Origin: Aphelenchoides besseyi
Taxonomy: Eukaryota > Nematoda > Chromadorea > Rhabditida > Aphelenchoididae
Assembly (NCBI GenBank): GCA_024699855.1
Contig: JAMPIQ010000002.1
Coordinates: 7,812,001-7,876,000, forward strand
Direction: 5' to 3'
DNA length: 64,000 nucleotides
Below the pieces are notes generated by a model. The model was not told the origin of the DNA and did no database searches. It was given only the letters and a program-made list of their open reading frames with translations. Position numbers and translations under genes: made by a program. Within the stretch, counting starts at the first letter, position 1. Every line of letters starts with the position of its first letter. Shown here piece after piece: positions 37,001-46,910 of this stretch.

Positions 37001-38549
37001 GAGACGAAGTCGGAGAGCCAGAAAGTGTGTCGATGACCAGGGTCGAGTTCTCGGCTGGACCGCCATCCAGGATCGTGACCAAATCGGCGTTCTCTTCGGT
37101 TTCGAACGTATCAAAAGTCAACTAAAAAGTCTGTGTATTTACAGTTTACGACAATCATCTAACCGTTAGTCTCGAGTTCACCGGACCCTCCAAAACCCAA
37201 CGACAATTCAAATTCGATCGGTAGCTGGACGGAAAGTTTGGGGTTTCGATTTTTCCCGATTCGCCTCTTCCGTAACGAAGACAATTCGAATCAGAATGAG
37301 CAGCTAAAATAACGATAGTCAACGTAGTTAATCCAACAAGTAGACCTGGACAATTAAGTTCATCACTAAAATCACCGCATTCGTTGATTCCATTGCAGTG
37401 TGCACTTTCTGGAACGCATTTTCCGTTGTGACAGAAGAAAGATCCTGAAAACAATCGATTAAATCAATCAATGACCTGTTAACTAACCACTAACACAGGC
37501 CGGCAATTCACAAACGAATGGAAGCAAACGATTGCACCTAAATGAGCAGTTAGTCTCTTTCCTGTTTTAGTGCTTACATCGCCAATCGCCATTCTAGTTC
37601 AGTTCGACCATCTAATCCGGCGATTGTACAGCGACCATCAGAAACCCGAGGCTGATTTCGTGCCCATCTGCCGATGTATCTCGAAGCTGCACTTCCATCC
37701 GACCACAGGAAGCGTGCATCGTCGCCATCCGCTGCAGCTCCACGTTCTCCGACGGCCAAACCGATCCAATGAGCTGAACGAGCGATTGTTGCAGAACGAT
37801 GTGGTCGACTGATTAGACGGGAAACAAATGTGTTTTCTTTTTCTGACTCAATTCGTGCCAATTTTGCGCCGTAGCTGTAATGTATTGTTAATCATAGTTA
37901 ATTCTAACGTGTCGTAGGGTCTATTGTAAGAAGTCTTGTAGGTGTTTGGCCTTGACCACATTTCTTTTTTGCGAATTCTCCACGTACTTTGGTATCAAAA
38001 TAAAAAGATCTCGAAGATCTTTGCCGTGGAATTTGCGAAGAAAAAACACTAGTGAAGAAGCTCCGACTTTGCAAATCTGCTGATTTGAATCTCCGAAACG
38101 CGCAAAATCAACTCATCGTTTTTGGTTCGTCCTCAATTCCAACGGATTTCATCGGAAGTGTCGGCGAAATCAAAACTTGGAGGTCAATCGGGTGTGGGGA
38201 AAAACAAATCGAAATTTCAGAAATGAACAAGATCGAATATGATAAACCCGTTAGCCCAAAAATACTCACCGTCCACAGAAGATCAGTGCTTGAGGCCACG
38301 ACCTTTCAGTTGGATACAAACGATAACACTTGTTACCTTCGATCTCCCATCCTTCTGGACATTGCATCGAGATATCGGTCAACAAATAAGGGACTTCCGT
38401 GTTGTTCAGTTGCTGCAATAATCAGATAGTTGGAATCCAACGTTTTCTACCTTTTCTGTCGTCATTTGACTCAACGTCGAGTTGATAATGAAAATCCACG
38501 ACCAAATCGCTTGCCACCAAACATTTCTAAACGGCAATGGCCAATTCAT
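20797..38549 (-). CDS. uif: giant modular type I membrane protein, Uninflatable-like
   Basis: Very large cell-surface protein spread over 17.7 kb and several dozen exons. Signal peptide exon: [20 protein letters not shown] at ATG 38549. Order, N to C: C-type lectin, LDL-receptor A, about three CUB, several sushi (CCP), EGF, discoidin (F5/8), EGF-CA, more sushi, a second discoidin, two HYR, sushi, GCC2/GCC3 cysteine repeats, about 14 consecutive EGF, LamG/pentraxin-like, HYR, sushi, more GCC2/GCC3, two EGF, one TM ([20 protein letters not shown], about 21260-21325) and a cytoplasmic tail. The tail has the acidic motif [20 protein letters not shown] and ends ...MYQSSGLNR at 20797. This set and order match Drosophila Uninflatable, an apical epidermal/tracheal protein that modulates Notch; vertebrate SVEP1 shares modules but lacks the TM. 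Continuity across the 3.7 kb intron is supported by splice phase. An apical-epithelial role here is an inference. Some internal exon borders are approximate. Confidence 0.85.
24940..26347 (-). other. Uninflatable-like gene: ten consecutive EGF repeats
   Basis: The exon block 25513-26347 encodes seven complete and one split EGF in an unbroken frame (e.g. [38 protein letters not shown]). Two more follow at 25090-25340 ([35 protein letters not shown]). Several carry the D-x-D/N-x-C calcium-binding start. Together with the four upstream of the intron they make about 14 in a row. Confidence 0.85.
26348..30023 (-). other. 3.68 kb intron of the Uninflatable-like gene, host of a nested gene
   Basis: Donor ...AATGTCG|GTAAGT ends the exon at 30024; acceptor ...AATTTAG|ATGACTGC starts the next at 26347. 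Joining gives AAT GTC G|AT GAC TGC, i.e. [13 protein letters not shown], a perfectly phased EGF-to-EGF linker. The plus-strand gene 27879-29683 lies inside. Between 26348 and 27878 nothing else could be supported. Confidence 0.85.
27879..29683 (+). CDS. four-TM membrane protein nested in the giant gene's intron
   Basis: Exons 27879-28309, 28346-28435, 28862-29099 and 29426-29683 splice in phase ([26 protein letters not shown]). The roughly 105-residue N-terminus is Ser/Thr/Pro/Asn-rich and predicted disordered. Four hydrophobic segments follow: [77 protein letters not shown]. Between the first and second lies a short segment with KANECLWG. The cytoplasmic tail ends [14 protein letters not shown], which has PY/Tyr motifs typical of trafficking or ubiquitin-ligase binding. 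Topology recalls LAPTM or MARVEL-type proteins, but no family signature is decisive. It is antisense to its host and wholly inside one intron. Confidence 0.75.
30023..32580 (-). other. Uninflatable-like gene: HYR, sushi, GCC2/GCC3 and first EGFs
   Basis: Two HYR domains (about 32250-32575 and 31960-32230; [15 protein letters not shown]) precede a sushi-like repeat at 31720-31920. A roughly 180-residue segment without an assigned family follows (31200-31700; [17 protein letters not shown]). GCC2/GCC3 repeats come next (30600-31160; [20 protein letters not shown]), then four EGFs up to the donor at 30023/30024 ([14 protein letters not shown]). Confidence 0.75.
32590..36035 (-). other. Uninflatable-like gene: sushi / EGF / discoidin block
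   Basis: Sushi repeats lie at about 35810-36035, 35600-35780, 35380-35570 and 35180-35343. An EGF is at 35060-35170 ([12 protein letters not shown]) and a discoidin domain at 34590-35010 ([36 protein letters not shown]). EGF-CA follows at 34420-34573 ([16 protein letters not shown]), then sushi fragments at about 34190-34340, 33780-33990, 33600-33736 and 33389-33590. A second discoidin-like domain is at 32590-33150 ([20 protein letters not shown]). Confidence 0.75.
36060..38549 (-). other. Uninflatable-like gene: lectin-LDLa-CUB block
   Basis: Exons encode the signal peptide (38425-38549), then a C-type lectin domain in three pieces: [20 protein letters not shown] near 38300-38360; AHWIGLAV...[10 protein letters not shown] at 37574-37861; [14 protein letters not shown] near 37500. 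An LDLa repeat follows ([20 protein letters not shown], about 37340-37440), then CUB domains around 37155-37300/36800-37121, 36500-36790 and 36060-36483 ([18 protein letters not shown]). The 14-nt ends and phases of the first two introns fit ([10 protein letters not shown]). Confidence 0.8.
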
Positions 38550-39822
38550 GGCCAAGCGATTCGTGGCCTCGTGTAAAGCTCAACGAGGATGTGAAGGAGA
38601 AAAACTGGAATAAGTGGTCTTGATAAGAAATTTTCGTGGATGCACCAAGAAATTAAAAACAAATGGAATCGCAAAGAACCGGAAGATCTCACGCTCATCA
38701 ATTCAAAAGGAATTACGTGACAATGAAAAGTCAACTTAACCGCAGGATCATAAGCGAACACCGAATCGGACAACGGGAATCTTTCGACATTCCGCTTCAA
38801 CAATCGCGTACGTCAAATTTGCGCGCCTTCGAATCGACATTTTCACCCAACGACGACTATCACTCGTACAATTCTCGAACTGTCGATTTTGGCTTTCGCG
38901 TAATCAACGGGCCGCTCTCGAAGTGTCGTCGGTCTTGGAAGCGCGAGATGACCGACATTCTAAAAACCACCGCTCCGCCTTCACAACACGCCCTTGAAAT
39001 CTCGCGACTGACAGCAAACTGATCAGTTTTTACTACGCGCCGTAATGCGATGACACCGTTGATAGGAGCCCTAGAGAGAACTCAATAGCATTCAGTTGAC
39101 TTGCATTTGACTATTCGAAGTGGCCAAAGGAAGTCCTTAGGCCCAGCTGTTCAGTGAATACGTGAAATTGAACGTCGCACAAAAAACACGCTAACAAGAT
39201 AGTCACTGGTCAGAAGAGCGACGAGACTAATCATAATCTTAACGCGCTGAGTTGACCAATCGAATTTTCGAGCACTTGGCCCACTGGTTAGAAGTGCGCA
39301 GATTGTGGTTTGCACGGAAAATGATTTGATTTATTGCACAATTCTAATCGTTCCATTTGATGTTCACACATCAACGGTCATCACAATCCCGACTAATTAG
39401 TCCTCGATAATTAGTGATTTGAATAAACGAACAGAGTCCATCGGCCACAGAACTATGTTGACCATCCGAACAGCAATTCGATTGTTAGCAGAAGTGCACT
39501 CTTGCTCGCGATGATTAATAAGTTATGTGGGACACGAGCTCCGATTACAAAACAAGGTGAAAGTTGAGAGTTGATTTCGAATTCGAGACTGTCGCCGAGA
39601 TGCGAACCCGCGAGTGGACACACCGCAATGGACAAACATCACTAACCCACCGCAATCGTTTGAGACTCACAAAACCGCTTGCTCATCGTGGCCGTCGGCT
39701 AATCGCGATGAACGATCGATCATCAGGTTGCGAATTAACTTCGAGAGTAATTTGACGACAATTCAAAGTGATTTGGAACCGTTCCAAAGCATTCGTAGCT
39801 ACAACTTCGTTTATTGCAACCA
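38550..39822. other. 1.3 kb intergenic upstream of the giant gene
   Basis: Expected to contain the promoter of the Uninflatable-like gene and the 3' flank of the sulfotransferase. A plus-strand frame from ATG 38663 (119 codons, containing FESTFSPNDDYHSYNSRTVD) is open but has no recognised domain and no spliced extension; it is left uncalled. Confidence 0.4.
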
Positions 39823-40994
39823 TTATATTTGCGGAAACTCAAAACCAAATAAAACGAAATCGTAGTAGAAAAGTTGAATTAGTTTTTTCATCAGATTCTT
39901 GTTTTCTCTTAGAAGCTGTCCGACTTGCCATCGTTCAGTTGATTGTAATGTCGAATGGGCGGTTTGTGATTCGCGTAGTTGAGCCACTACTTGATGTGTC
40001 ACCCCTGCTGGGACCTCTTGTTCTGCCAATATATCTGCCAAAGTCTCCAGCATTTGACCGTAAGCAGGAGATTGCGGAGGAACAAACCGAAGAAAAGTGA
40101 ATTTGGAGAAGAAAGAATTGAAATTGCAATGCCTAAACTATTCACTTGTAATTTTACTTTCATTTACCAATTCTGCGGAAACAAGTGAATGTCTTCGTAT
40201 GATTGAAGCCGTGTATCGCCATTAGCGTATCGCATAGCTCTCGTGTACAAGCGCTCAACGAAACACGTCAAGTTCTTGGTTCCACAACCGTAACAACGAC
40301 CCGGAGAGCTCTTGCGTTTTTGTTCTCTGCAATAAAAAGACTACTAAGGTACTTTCATAAAACAAACTTAATACACTTGTCAACATAGCCACTCAGAAAG
40401 CGATCAATTGGATCACGTATAGCCGCTAAAAACAACCAACCAGGATTGGACTCATTTAACGAGTTCTCTTGCAACAGTTGACGTAAACTTTTGTATTCGT
40501 TTTTATCTTTGCAGAATCTAAACATAAGTTTTCAGTCCACAATGACAATACGCACCGATTCTCGTACAAGTCATTCGAGACAGTTCGATTTGCAGACAAA
40601 AACGCCTGATGATCGTGCAATAAACAAGTGATTGCCGCCATTATGGTCGACATCGACTTCTCAATAACACACGTACCGATTTTAAACTTTTTCGCAGTCT
40701 AAACACGAATAAACTGACAATTTCAAATGTCCACATACTCGAAATTTGGAATCGAAAGCGCGCAGTGGTGGAACACACAAATTTCGCTTTTCGTTCAAAC
40801 ATATCGTTTCTAACTCATCGCTACGACAGTTGAAAGTGGAGTTGAGAACCACTCCTATAGTCAAGCATCCTACGATTATTAACCACAAAGGTACTTGCAC
40901 ACTCCAGCGTCTCCATGACCCTGGACGAAATTCGAATCAACGTCTTCGATGAAAACCTACCAGTTTGCACTGCACTCAAACGTTTGTACGCCAT
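39823..40994 (-). CDS. PAPS-dependent carbohydrate sulfotransferase (Sulfotransfer_2 family)
   Basis: Type II Golgi membrane enzyme predicted to move sulfate from PAPS to a glycan, probably chondroitin- or heparan-like. The start exon (ATG 40994, MAYKRLSAVQT) splices through GTAGGT...TCCAG to SWRRWSVQVP, followed by the anchor LWLIIVGCLTIGVVL. The 5'-phosphosulfate loop region reads CVIEKSMSTIMAAITCLL and the 3'-phosphate motif LAAIRDPIDRFLSGYVDKC. RCYGCGTKNLTCFVERLYTR and HLFPQNWHCNF follow, then the family C-terminus (TERWQVGQLL, ending QLFYYDFVLFGF). Introns are about 40 nt and all in phase, though one uses a weak GTTTGT donor. The motif pattern is that of the nematode-expanded branch of this family. 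The precise acceptor sugar cannot be told from sequence. All catalytic landmarks are present, so it appears functional. Confidence 0.9.
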
Positions 40995-41642
40995 TTACTC
41001 AGTGAAATTAAAATGAAATTTTTTAGTTTTACAAACATTTCAGTGGATTAACAAGCTCCGAGTAATCTGCGTAGTTCATTGAAAACGAACGCTAATCTTT
41101 GTGTTACGCGCAACCAAACTTTTACTTTGACGTTCACTAACTCCAATATTCATCTTCAAAATAAACGTCTTGAATCGCCTTGATGTGTAACTTTTAATTC
41201 AAAACCGCTACTGTAGATGCTTATTTGTTGTCTAAGTTCATTTGCTTAACTGCTGTAGACATTTATTTTAAAGGCCTTTGTTTTGGTACATCATGCCCCA
41301 AACCTTAGTAACATATGTTGCAGGTAGCTAACATCAGACTTGTCGAAAAAGATGGTTGCTTGAGTATTCACAATCGTCGTAGTCGTAGAGAAGAGTTTGC
41401 TATGGAACTTTTTAGGTTGATTTCAACCTCTTAAGAACTCGGAAATTGTACTCGCGCGCCTTTGGGATTCTCTTTTTGCTCTTGACTGTACGGAAGTAGC
41501 GAGATCAGAGCTGAAAGTTGCGGTGACCTTTGCGTTTTTGGGTCGCTCGTCCTTTTTGCTTTACCTTCGTTCGCCGATGCACGCATTTTGGTTCGCTTTT
41601 GGTTAGTGGCTGTTTTGTGGAAATACGCTTTTGTAATTTCAT
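40995..41642. other. divergent intergenic, sulfotransferase / calpain relic
   Basis: About 650 bases between two start codons facing away from each other. AT-rich; no gene, RNA or repeat recognised. Confidence 0.45.
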
Positions 41643-42887
41643 ATGTCTGACGAAGAATACTACGAAGACGAGCAGGACAGTCACAACGATGGAAATTATA
41701 ACGACGAGAGCTATGAGCAGGAGTATCAAGACGAAAATTCGTATTATGAACAAGCGGTAGAAGAAAATGAAGTCGAAGGCTACGAAGATGAGCAACCAGA
41801 CAGTGAGGAAGCTGAAGATCCCGAATCGTCGGAGCCTCAGGAGCACGAACAGGTAAGAGTTGACTATCAAAAAGAATTTACATTCGGTTTTCAGGCAGTT
41901 AATTATTCATACTCTGCGCTGGATCACCCCCGAAGAAGTTGGTCGAGTTGTATTGTAGTTTATCTTTGAGCTATTTAAGCCCGTTGAAGCAACTCAACAG
42001 TTTGGCGACAACGAGACTTCTACTCATGGCGCCTTTAATTTCGAAAGCATTCGTGGGGCGCTTGAAGGATTTGGTTCGGGCGGGATGAGTGATATTGTTA
42101 ATCAGATTCAAAATATCGGTGGTCAAGGAGGTCTTTCGAATTTGATGTCCGGTGGAGGCGAATTGGAAACGATTGCAAGTTGAATTCAAAGATGACGGCG
42201 AATTTTGGATGTCCATCGGTGATTTCTGTCGTGCATTTGAACAAATGGAACTGTGCAATTTGGGACCGGCCGTAACGGCGGAAATTGCCTCTATGACAAG
42301 TCTTGATGGCCAATTCTGCATGGAGTGAGTACCAAACCGATGGCGTTTGGTCCTAAGCTAATGGAACTGCTGGTGGGTGTAAGAATTATGGTGAGTAATG
42401 AATTCGCTTCAGAAACATTTGCCTTCAATCCACAATACGAAGCTTCGTTTACAGTTCACTCTAATTCTGTTGAACAAGACGGAAAGGCAACGATCATTGC
42501 TGCTTTGTTGCAAAAATATCGACGCAAATTGCCAGTTGTTGGACTTGACAGCCTATCGACTGGATTTTCGGTTTGTTTTTCAACTTGCAATGGTAGTCGA
42601 ATGGGACTTTTAGGTTTACGAGTTACCTGCTGGTCGACGTGTTGATGGTTCATTTCTTAAAAGTGCCCACACTGTGGCCAAAAGTGCTGTGTTCGTCAAT
42701 ACTCGTGAAGTTACTTCGCGTTTCCTTCTACATCCAGGCGAATATTTGATCATTCCGTCCACCTTTAAAGCCGATCAAGAAGCCGAGTTTCTACTTCGTA
42801 TTTACTCAAGTGGTCAAGTTCAAGCCGGGTAACTTTTATTGGAAGTTGAATGAATCGAAATTGTTTTTCAGTGAACTTTACTACTAA
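41643..42887 (+). pseudogene. calpain relic lacking the protease core
   Basis: The acidic N-terminus (MSDEEYYEDEQDSHNDGNYN) and Gly-rich segment (GGQGGLSNLMSGGGE) resemble nematode atypical calpains. Instead of the roughly 300-residue CysPc protease core the sequence jumps, near 42178, straight to its last strand and helix (DDGEFWMSIGDFCRAFEQME, LCNLGP), then to calpain domain III (TFAFNPQYEASF, LLQKYRRKLPVVGLDSLSTG, RFLLHPGEYLIIPSTFKADQ, ending GELYY). The catalytic Cys, His and Asn are absent. Frames also break. The N-terminal frame reaches TGA at 42181, the core remnant uses frame +1, and the domain III start WSEYQTDGVWS-stop-ANGTAGGCKNYG uses frame +2 with TAA at 42354. It can rejoin only by a 22-nt 'intron' (42391-42412). 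The later introns (about 42574-42615 and 42828-42871) look normal. This is best read as a decaying copy; a translated short product from the open 3' frame is possible but less likely. Confidence 0.7.
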
Positions 42888-42974
42888 GCGACAGTCAAAG
42901 AGATGAGATTCTTGAATCGATTTTGAACATATCGGAGATTATGTAGAAAATCGTTCGGTTGAATAAATCCGTGA

Positions 42975-43618
42975 TTAAAACTCTTGATTCGTAAATTGAT
43001 ATCCACGCTTCTTGAGGATCTCTTTGAGCACCTTAACTCGAGCGATGTTCTGATCGTTTTTCACCACCGGACGAGTTGCAACCTAAGTTCGAATAAAAGA
43101 AAGAAAAATAACAAACTCACGAATTTAAACGCGTTTCCTTTCGCCTCCAACTCCTCTCCGGGTTCTTCAGCCACGATTGTACACCTGAGACTTGGCTTCG
43201 ATAAAATCAATGCGGCATAGAATTTTGAGTGGGAAATCGGATCAATCAACGAGTACTGAGCGATTCCTTCGTCATAGACCTAAGAATAGTTGAGAAACAG
43301 GAAATCTTTGTTACCTGAATTCCTGCGTCAGTTTCCCATTTTGGATCGAACTGTTCAACCATCGACATAACGTCGTCTAAGCGGATTTCCGGCAAAGTTG
43401 GACGTAAAAGCCGTGTCGAAACATCGCGCTCACGTTTAACTTTTGCCATCAGTTTAGTGACTTTGCAATCCAAATTTTGGTGGAAACGGAGAAGAAAAAG
43501 AACGGTCGTTAATTTCAATGACAAACATCCGTAACACCCGACTCTTCTTTTCGTGAACGAGCGGTGTGCGTGATTCATCGGTTCGTTTGGCTTTAGTGCG
43601 AACCAGCGAGTAGAGCAT
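42975..43618 (-). CDS. unrecognised protein, three or four exons
   Basis: No family recognised. A consistent model starts at ATG 43618 (MLYSLVRTKAKRTDESRTPL) and splices AAG A|GTCGGG...TTGCAAAG|TC to ITKLMAKVKRERDVSTRLLR. It continues DDVMSMVEQFDPKWETDAGI, then across GTAACA...TTCTTAG to QVYDEGIAQYSLIDPISHSK and SLRCTIVAEEPGEELEAKGN. Across GTGAGT...AACTTAG it ends VLKEILKKRGYQFTNQEF. An alternative unspliced upstream frame is open but lower in quality. The protein is about 160 residues, soluble and slightly basic. The stop lies 88 nt from the convergent calpain relic; the start is 133 nt downstream of the EGF gene's stop on the same strand, a spacing compatible with a nematode operon. Confidence 0.55.
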
Positions 43619-43751
43619 TGGCTGTCCATCAGAATCAACGTAATTTTCATGTCCGTATTCGAAAATTTGTTAAACTTTTTTGCGATGTTAAAAAAGCAAT
43701 TTACAAGCTTTGCTTTCTGCACAAGTATGAGTTTGGTGCTACAAAGGTTAA

Positions 43752-44225
43752 CTACAAGTCAAAGGTTTTGGGATTAACAGCCGCACTCGCTATTTGTTTC
43801 TGTTCACAATTTGCACCCTACAAGTTATCAGATATAATGTTCCAGTTGAAACTTACATGACAGCCTTCATTGCAGTAGCTTTGGTAGATACCATATCTGA
43901 CTTTGCAGTTTCCATTAACACAAGGAGAATATTGACAGTAGTCGACATCTTCACAAGTCGCTCCTGCAATGAAACATTTGAATGCAAGTGCATCTCTTCT
44001 AGAATGTCCAAGTTGCCAGCAAAACCTTTGTAGTACATGCAGTAATGACTGGAATTGTCGTTTCGTAACACGCATTTTCCATTTCCATGGCACATCGGCT
44101 GATACTTTTCGCACTCAAAAACTTCATTTGTAATAACAAAAACGACAAGGAGATTGCAAACGTGAGTAGCATAGCGTAATAGTTGGTTTCCGAAGGTGAC
44201 AACAACCGAAATTAACTGATTTTTT
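43752..44225 (-). CDS. small secreted EGF-like protein, start uncertain
   Basis: Two EGF-like modules: ECEKYQPMCHGNGKCVLRND / SHYCMYYKG|ATCED, then DYCQYSPCVNGNCKVRYGIY / QSYCNEGCH|GANCEQ. The exons join by GTTTTG...TTGCAG and GTAAGT...CTTGTAG with consistent phase, and the product ends IASAAVNPKTFDL. Upstream, the frame stays open through a hydrophobic run (VCNLLVVFVITNEVFEC) to an AAATCAG acceptor near 44225, with no ATG. A competing signal-peptide-like frame starts at ATG 44172 (MLLTFAISLSFLLLQMKF) but is one base out of phase. The true first exon, or a frameshift, is unresolved. Possible first gene of a two-gene cluster with 42975-43618. Confidence 0.55.
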
Positions 44226-46101
44226 TAGGCGAAGCGAGGTGTTGCATCCACTAGTTTTGTTTACGTTCGCTTTCAGCAAGTTTACGGGTTTAGTTCTATT
44301 AACGCATCGTTTTCTGAATGAGGCTGGGGCCTTTAAATCATTGAGTCAATTCTGTATCTATTTTCATTCAAAATAAACATGCAAACATATCAATTGATTA
44401 GTCACTAGATTCTTCTGTTCGGTAACCATTCTGTTTATTCTACAGATCTTTGATGATTACACATGTGCTCTTAGAGTGTGATATCAAGCATATGATTTGG
44501 ACAAACAACGAAAATGCCGTGGAAACAAGAATCCGTTTGGATATTCGAACCGTGAGCCCAGAATCGCAATTCCACATTCAAGGGTGTAGGCTAATCAACG
44601 AATGAAATGCTATCCGTTTGAAAGAGGAAATTGGAAGTCCGCAACCAAATTGCCAAGATTCTTCAACCAACTTGTTTGTTGGAATGGTCGATTTATTTGC
44701 CGAAGAATCGGTTATCAAATTTGGCTGTCGGACTACGAAAACAAATGGATTCTTTTTGTTCTTCCACAGAATCGTAACCTTTTTGGTCTTTTGGTTGCCG
44801 AATTATCAACGGAATTCGTATCCATTGGGTATTTCCAATTTTATTTCACATATTGTCGGTTTAAATGCAAAGAACCAGGAGCAGTAAGCTTTTGGTTCCT
44901 TCTTTTCATTTGAGTCGAAAGTGTTCGCCTTAAAAGTAATTGGAAAGTTTCATCAACTTCCTTTAATGATTGACATTCTGTCGCATTTACATCGGCACTC
45001 ATTTTGATCGACTCACTGCGCAATGTGGCTTTGCAGTTTAGCGGATAAGTTCGGGATATTTTAACGCGAACTTAGCTCCGAATTTATTGAAATGCCGTTC
45101 TACCAGACAACGAACTTGTCATCTCACGCTTTTTCCTTTTGCGGGGCGACCATTTTTCTTATTGTTTTTACTTCAAAGTCGGATGCTCGAAATCGCTGTG
45201 GCGTCCTCTTGGAGTTGCAATTGTATTCTGCGCGAATGTTCTTTGGCCGTTTTTCCATGACCTTGCAGATGTCCGTTTATTGGCGTGAAGCTAACTGATG
45301 AGAACTTTACGAATTCTTAATGATAATCTGAAATCTCTGAAAAGTTATAGTCGCGAAGGCGAGTAGGTTTCTTCGAGGTTCAACTCTCTCTATTGACTTC
45401 TACCGACACTGATGCTCGTTTTTGAAGTAGAAGTTATTAGTCGAAGGATAACGACCAACTTCAGGGATCTTGTGTTTAGTCCGAATCTTCAGATTTACAA
45501 GAAGCTTTTGCGAATTAAGTAGACAAAAAATTAAAGTGCGTGGCGTTCCATTTAATCTGTGATTAAGTTCAATTGCTGGAATGTAATTAGCGGGTATATG
45601 AGGTCGCACAATTTGATGTTCAGAAGATAAACATGAGAAAGTTTTCGTTACTTCACCGTCAGTTTGATGGGAAAATTTGCGTTTGTCCTTTGCCAAACGA
45701 AAATCCGACCGGTTTCACGTTAATCTCGCTGTTAGTGTCCTTTACGTAACCGGTGGCCGTAATCTTCTGGAATTCTTTTTGGATTCAATGACCACAACGT
45801 AAGCACTCGTTTGCTAATTGTGCTTTCGAGTTGAATAGCATGATTAGAAGACCGTTTTCACTCTTTGCTTTTCGACTGCCGTTCAAACAAACTCAATAAA
45901 ACGAAGCGACGGGAAGGTTTCCAGCGTTTGCTAAATGCCTTCTATTGGTATAATTGCTCTTTTTGTTGGGAAGAAAACGAATAGTGTCCGGTTATGTTTG
46001 CGGATGAATGACTGCGCAACATTTTCGGAATCTTAACATTCTATTTTAGTTGTTTTTATCAACCTCTGAGAGCATTGTTCTTACTATTGATAGTTACAAG
46101 G
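44226..46101. other. 1.9 kb with no supported gene
   Basis: Only short, competing frames occur. Around 44490-44910 all three plus frames are partly open (e.g. MIWTNNENAVETRIRLDIRT, CYPFERGNWKS), which could be a decayed lectin-like sequence, but no frame gives a coherent product. The remainder is intergenic. Confidence 0.35.
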
Positions 46102-46485
46102 ATGGTTTCTAAACAAATGAGTTGCACTTCCAATGCAATGGAATACCGTCCGAGTTTCATTCGCCAACAGTCCGAGCCTTGTCATCGTAGTCGCGTGGCT
46201 ACGAATAAAAGAAGTTATTCGAAATCGAGTTTGTTAAACGAAATACGAAGAGATGATGGCAATCGCTCATCAAGCGGACGATTTTACAATTTCTTCAATA
46301 GCGGTGCGTGGTGTCCAACTGCACTTTCCACCTTTCCGGACACAAACCCTGAGATTTACATTTGTCTGTCCATTTCAGTTGGCATGAGAGTAACAAGTCC
46401 AAACATTCGTCGATTGAAGTCAACAGCAATGCTGGAAACAAACCTAAGAAGTTCGCCGTCAAGTCGATTACTTTCATTTGACTAA
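46102..46485 (+). CDS. small Ser/Arg-rich protein, two exons
   Basis: ATG 46102 opens MVSKQMSCTSNAMEYRPSFI, then RQQSEPCHRSRVATNKRSYS. A GTGCGT donor after 46303 joins a TTTCAG acceptor at 46377-46378 in phase (NS|V-GMRVTSPNIRRLK), and the frame runs to TAA at 46485, about 102 residues. The sequence is rich in Ser, Arg and Asn, with several R-x-x-S contexts suitable for basophilic kinases or 14-3-3 binding. No domain is recognised. The clean phase across a canonical intron is the main support. Confidence 0.45.
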   Translation: MVSKQMSCTSNAMEYRPSFIRQQSEPCHRSRVATNKRSYSKSSLLNEIRRDDGNRSSSGRFYNFFNSGAWCPTALSTFPDTNPEIYICLSISVGMRVTSPNIRRLKSTAMLETNLRSSPSSRLLSFD

Positions 46486-46910
46486 ACTGAAACGGTCAAC
46501 ACTTGTGTCTGTTTGATTCGTTTTTGTTCGTATCCTGTGGTAGTTTCCAAGTAGTCACGCAAAACAAAAAGATTATTTCGGAGCGTAATTGCACGATGGT
46601 CGTCTTTTAGTTTTTCATGCAAAATTTGTTTCGTTATTAGCCTGTCAAATTCGTTTTGCTGGAAATTTCAATTCTTGGACTCATTTCGTTCTCACCCCAG
46701 CTCTTCTTCATCCAACTAACTCGATGAAAATTTGGGCGGATGGCTGAGTGCTGAGCAGACGGTTTTTTTGACGAACAAATTTGATAAGCTCGCGCAAAGT
46801 TCCGGTATTCGAATCCCGAAGAGCCACGAGACTCACAAACTTTACGATTTGGGGAATGAGTTCGTTGCCGGCTGATGATTGTTCCTAATTGAAAGTTCTC
46901 TATTATTGCA

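Noticed and set aside
38663..39022. 119-codon plus-strand ORF upstream of the giant receptor
   Set aside because: True ATG, but no recognised domain, no introns in an intron-rich genome, and it overlaps the expected promoter. Not enough to call.
41853..41979. Possible extra calpain exon reading AVNYSYSALDHPRRSW
   Set aside because: Including it would leave a following intron of about 31 nt and needs an unusual donor. Skipping it gives one phase-0 intron of 127 nt.
44490..44910. Possible galectin or C-type lectin remnant (PFERGN, WNGRFICRR)
   Set aside because: Resemblance is a few residues and spread over different frames; no coherent fold can be assembled.
45400..45696. 98-codon minus-strand frame, MAKDKRKFSHQTDG...
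   Set aside because: The first codon is TTG, not ATG. No splice sites, no domain.
46728..46835. tRNA-like stretch: GGCTGAGTGCTGAG (D-arm-like) and TATTCGAATCCC (T-loop-like) about 60 nt apart on the plus strand
   Set aside because: The T stem does not pair, the acceptor ends do not match and no good anticodon stem forms. At most a decayed tRNA-Ser/Leu pseudogene or chance.
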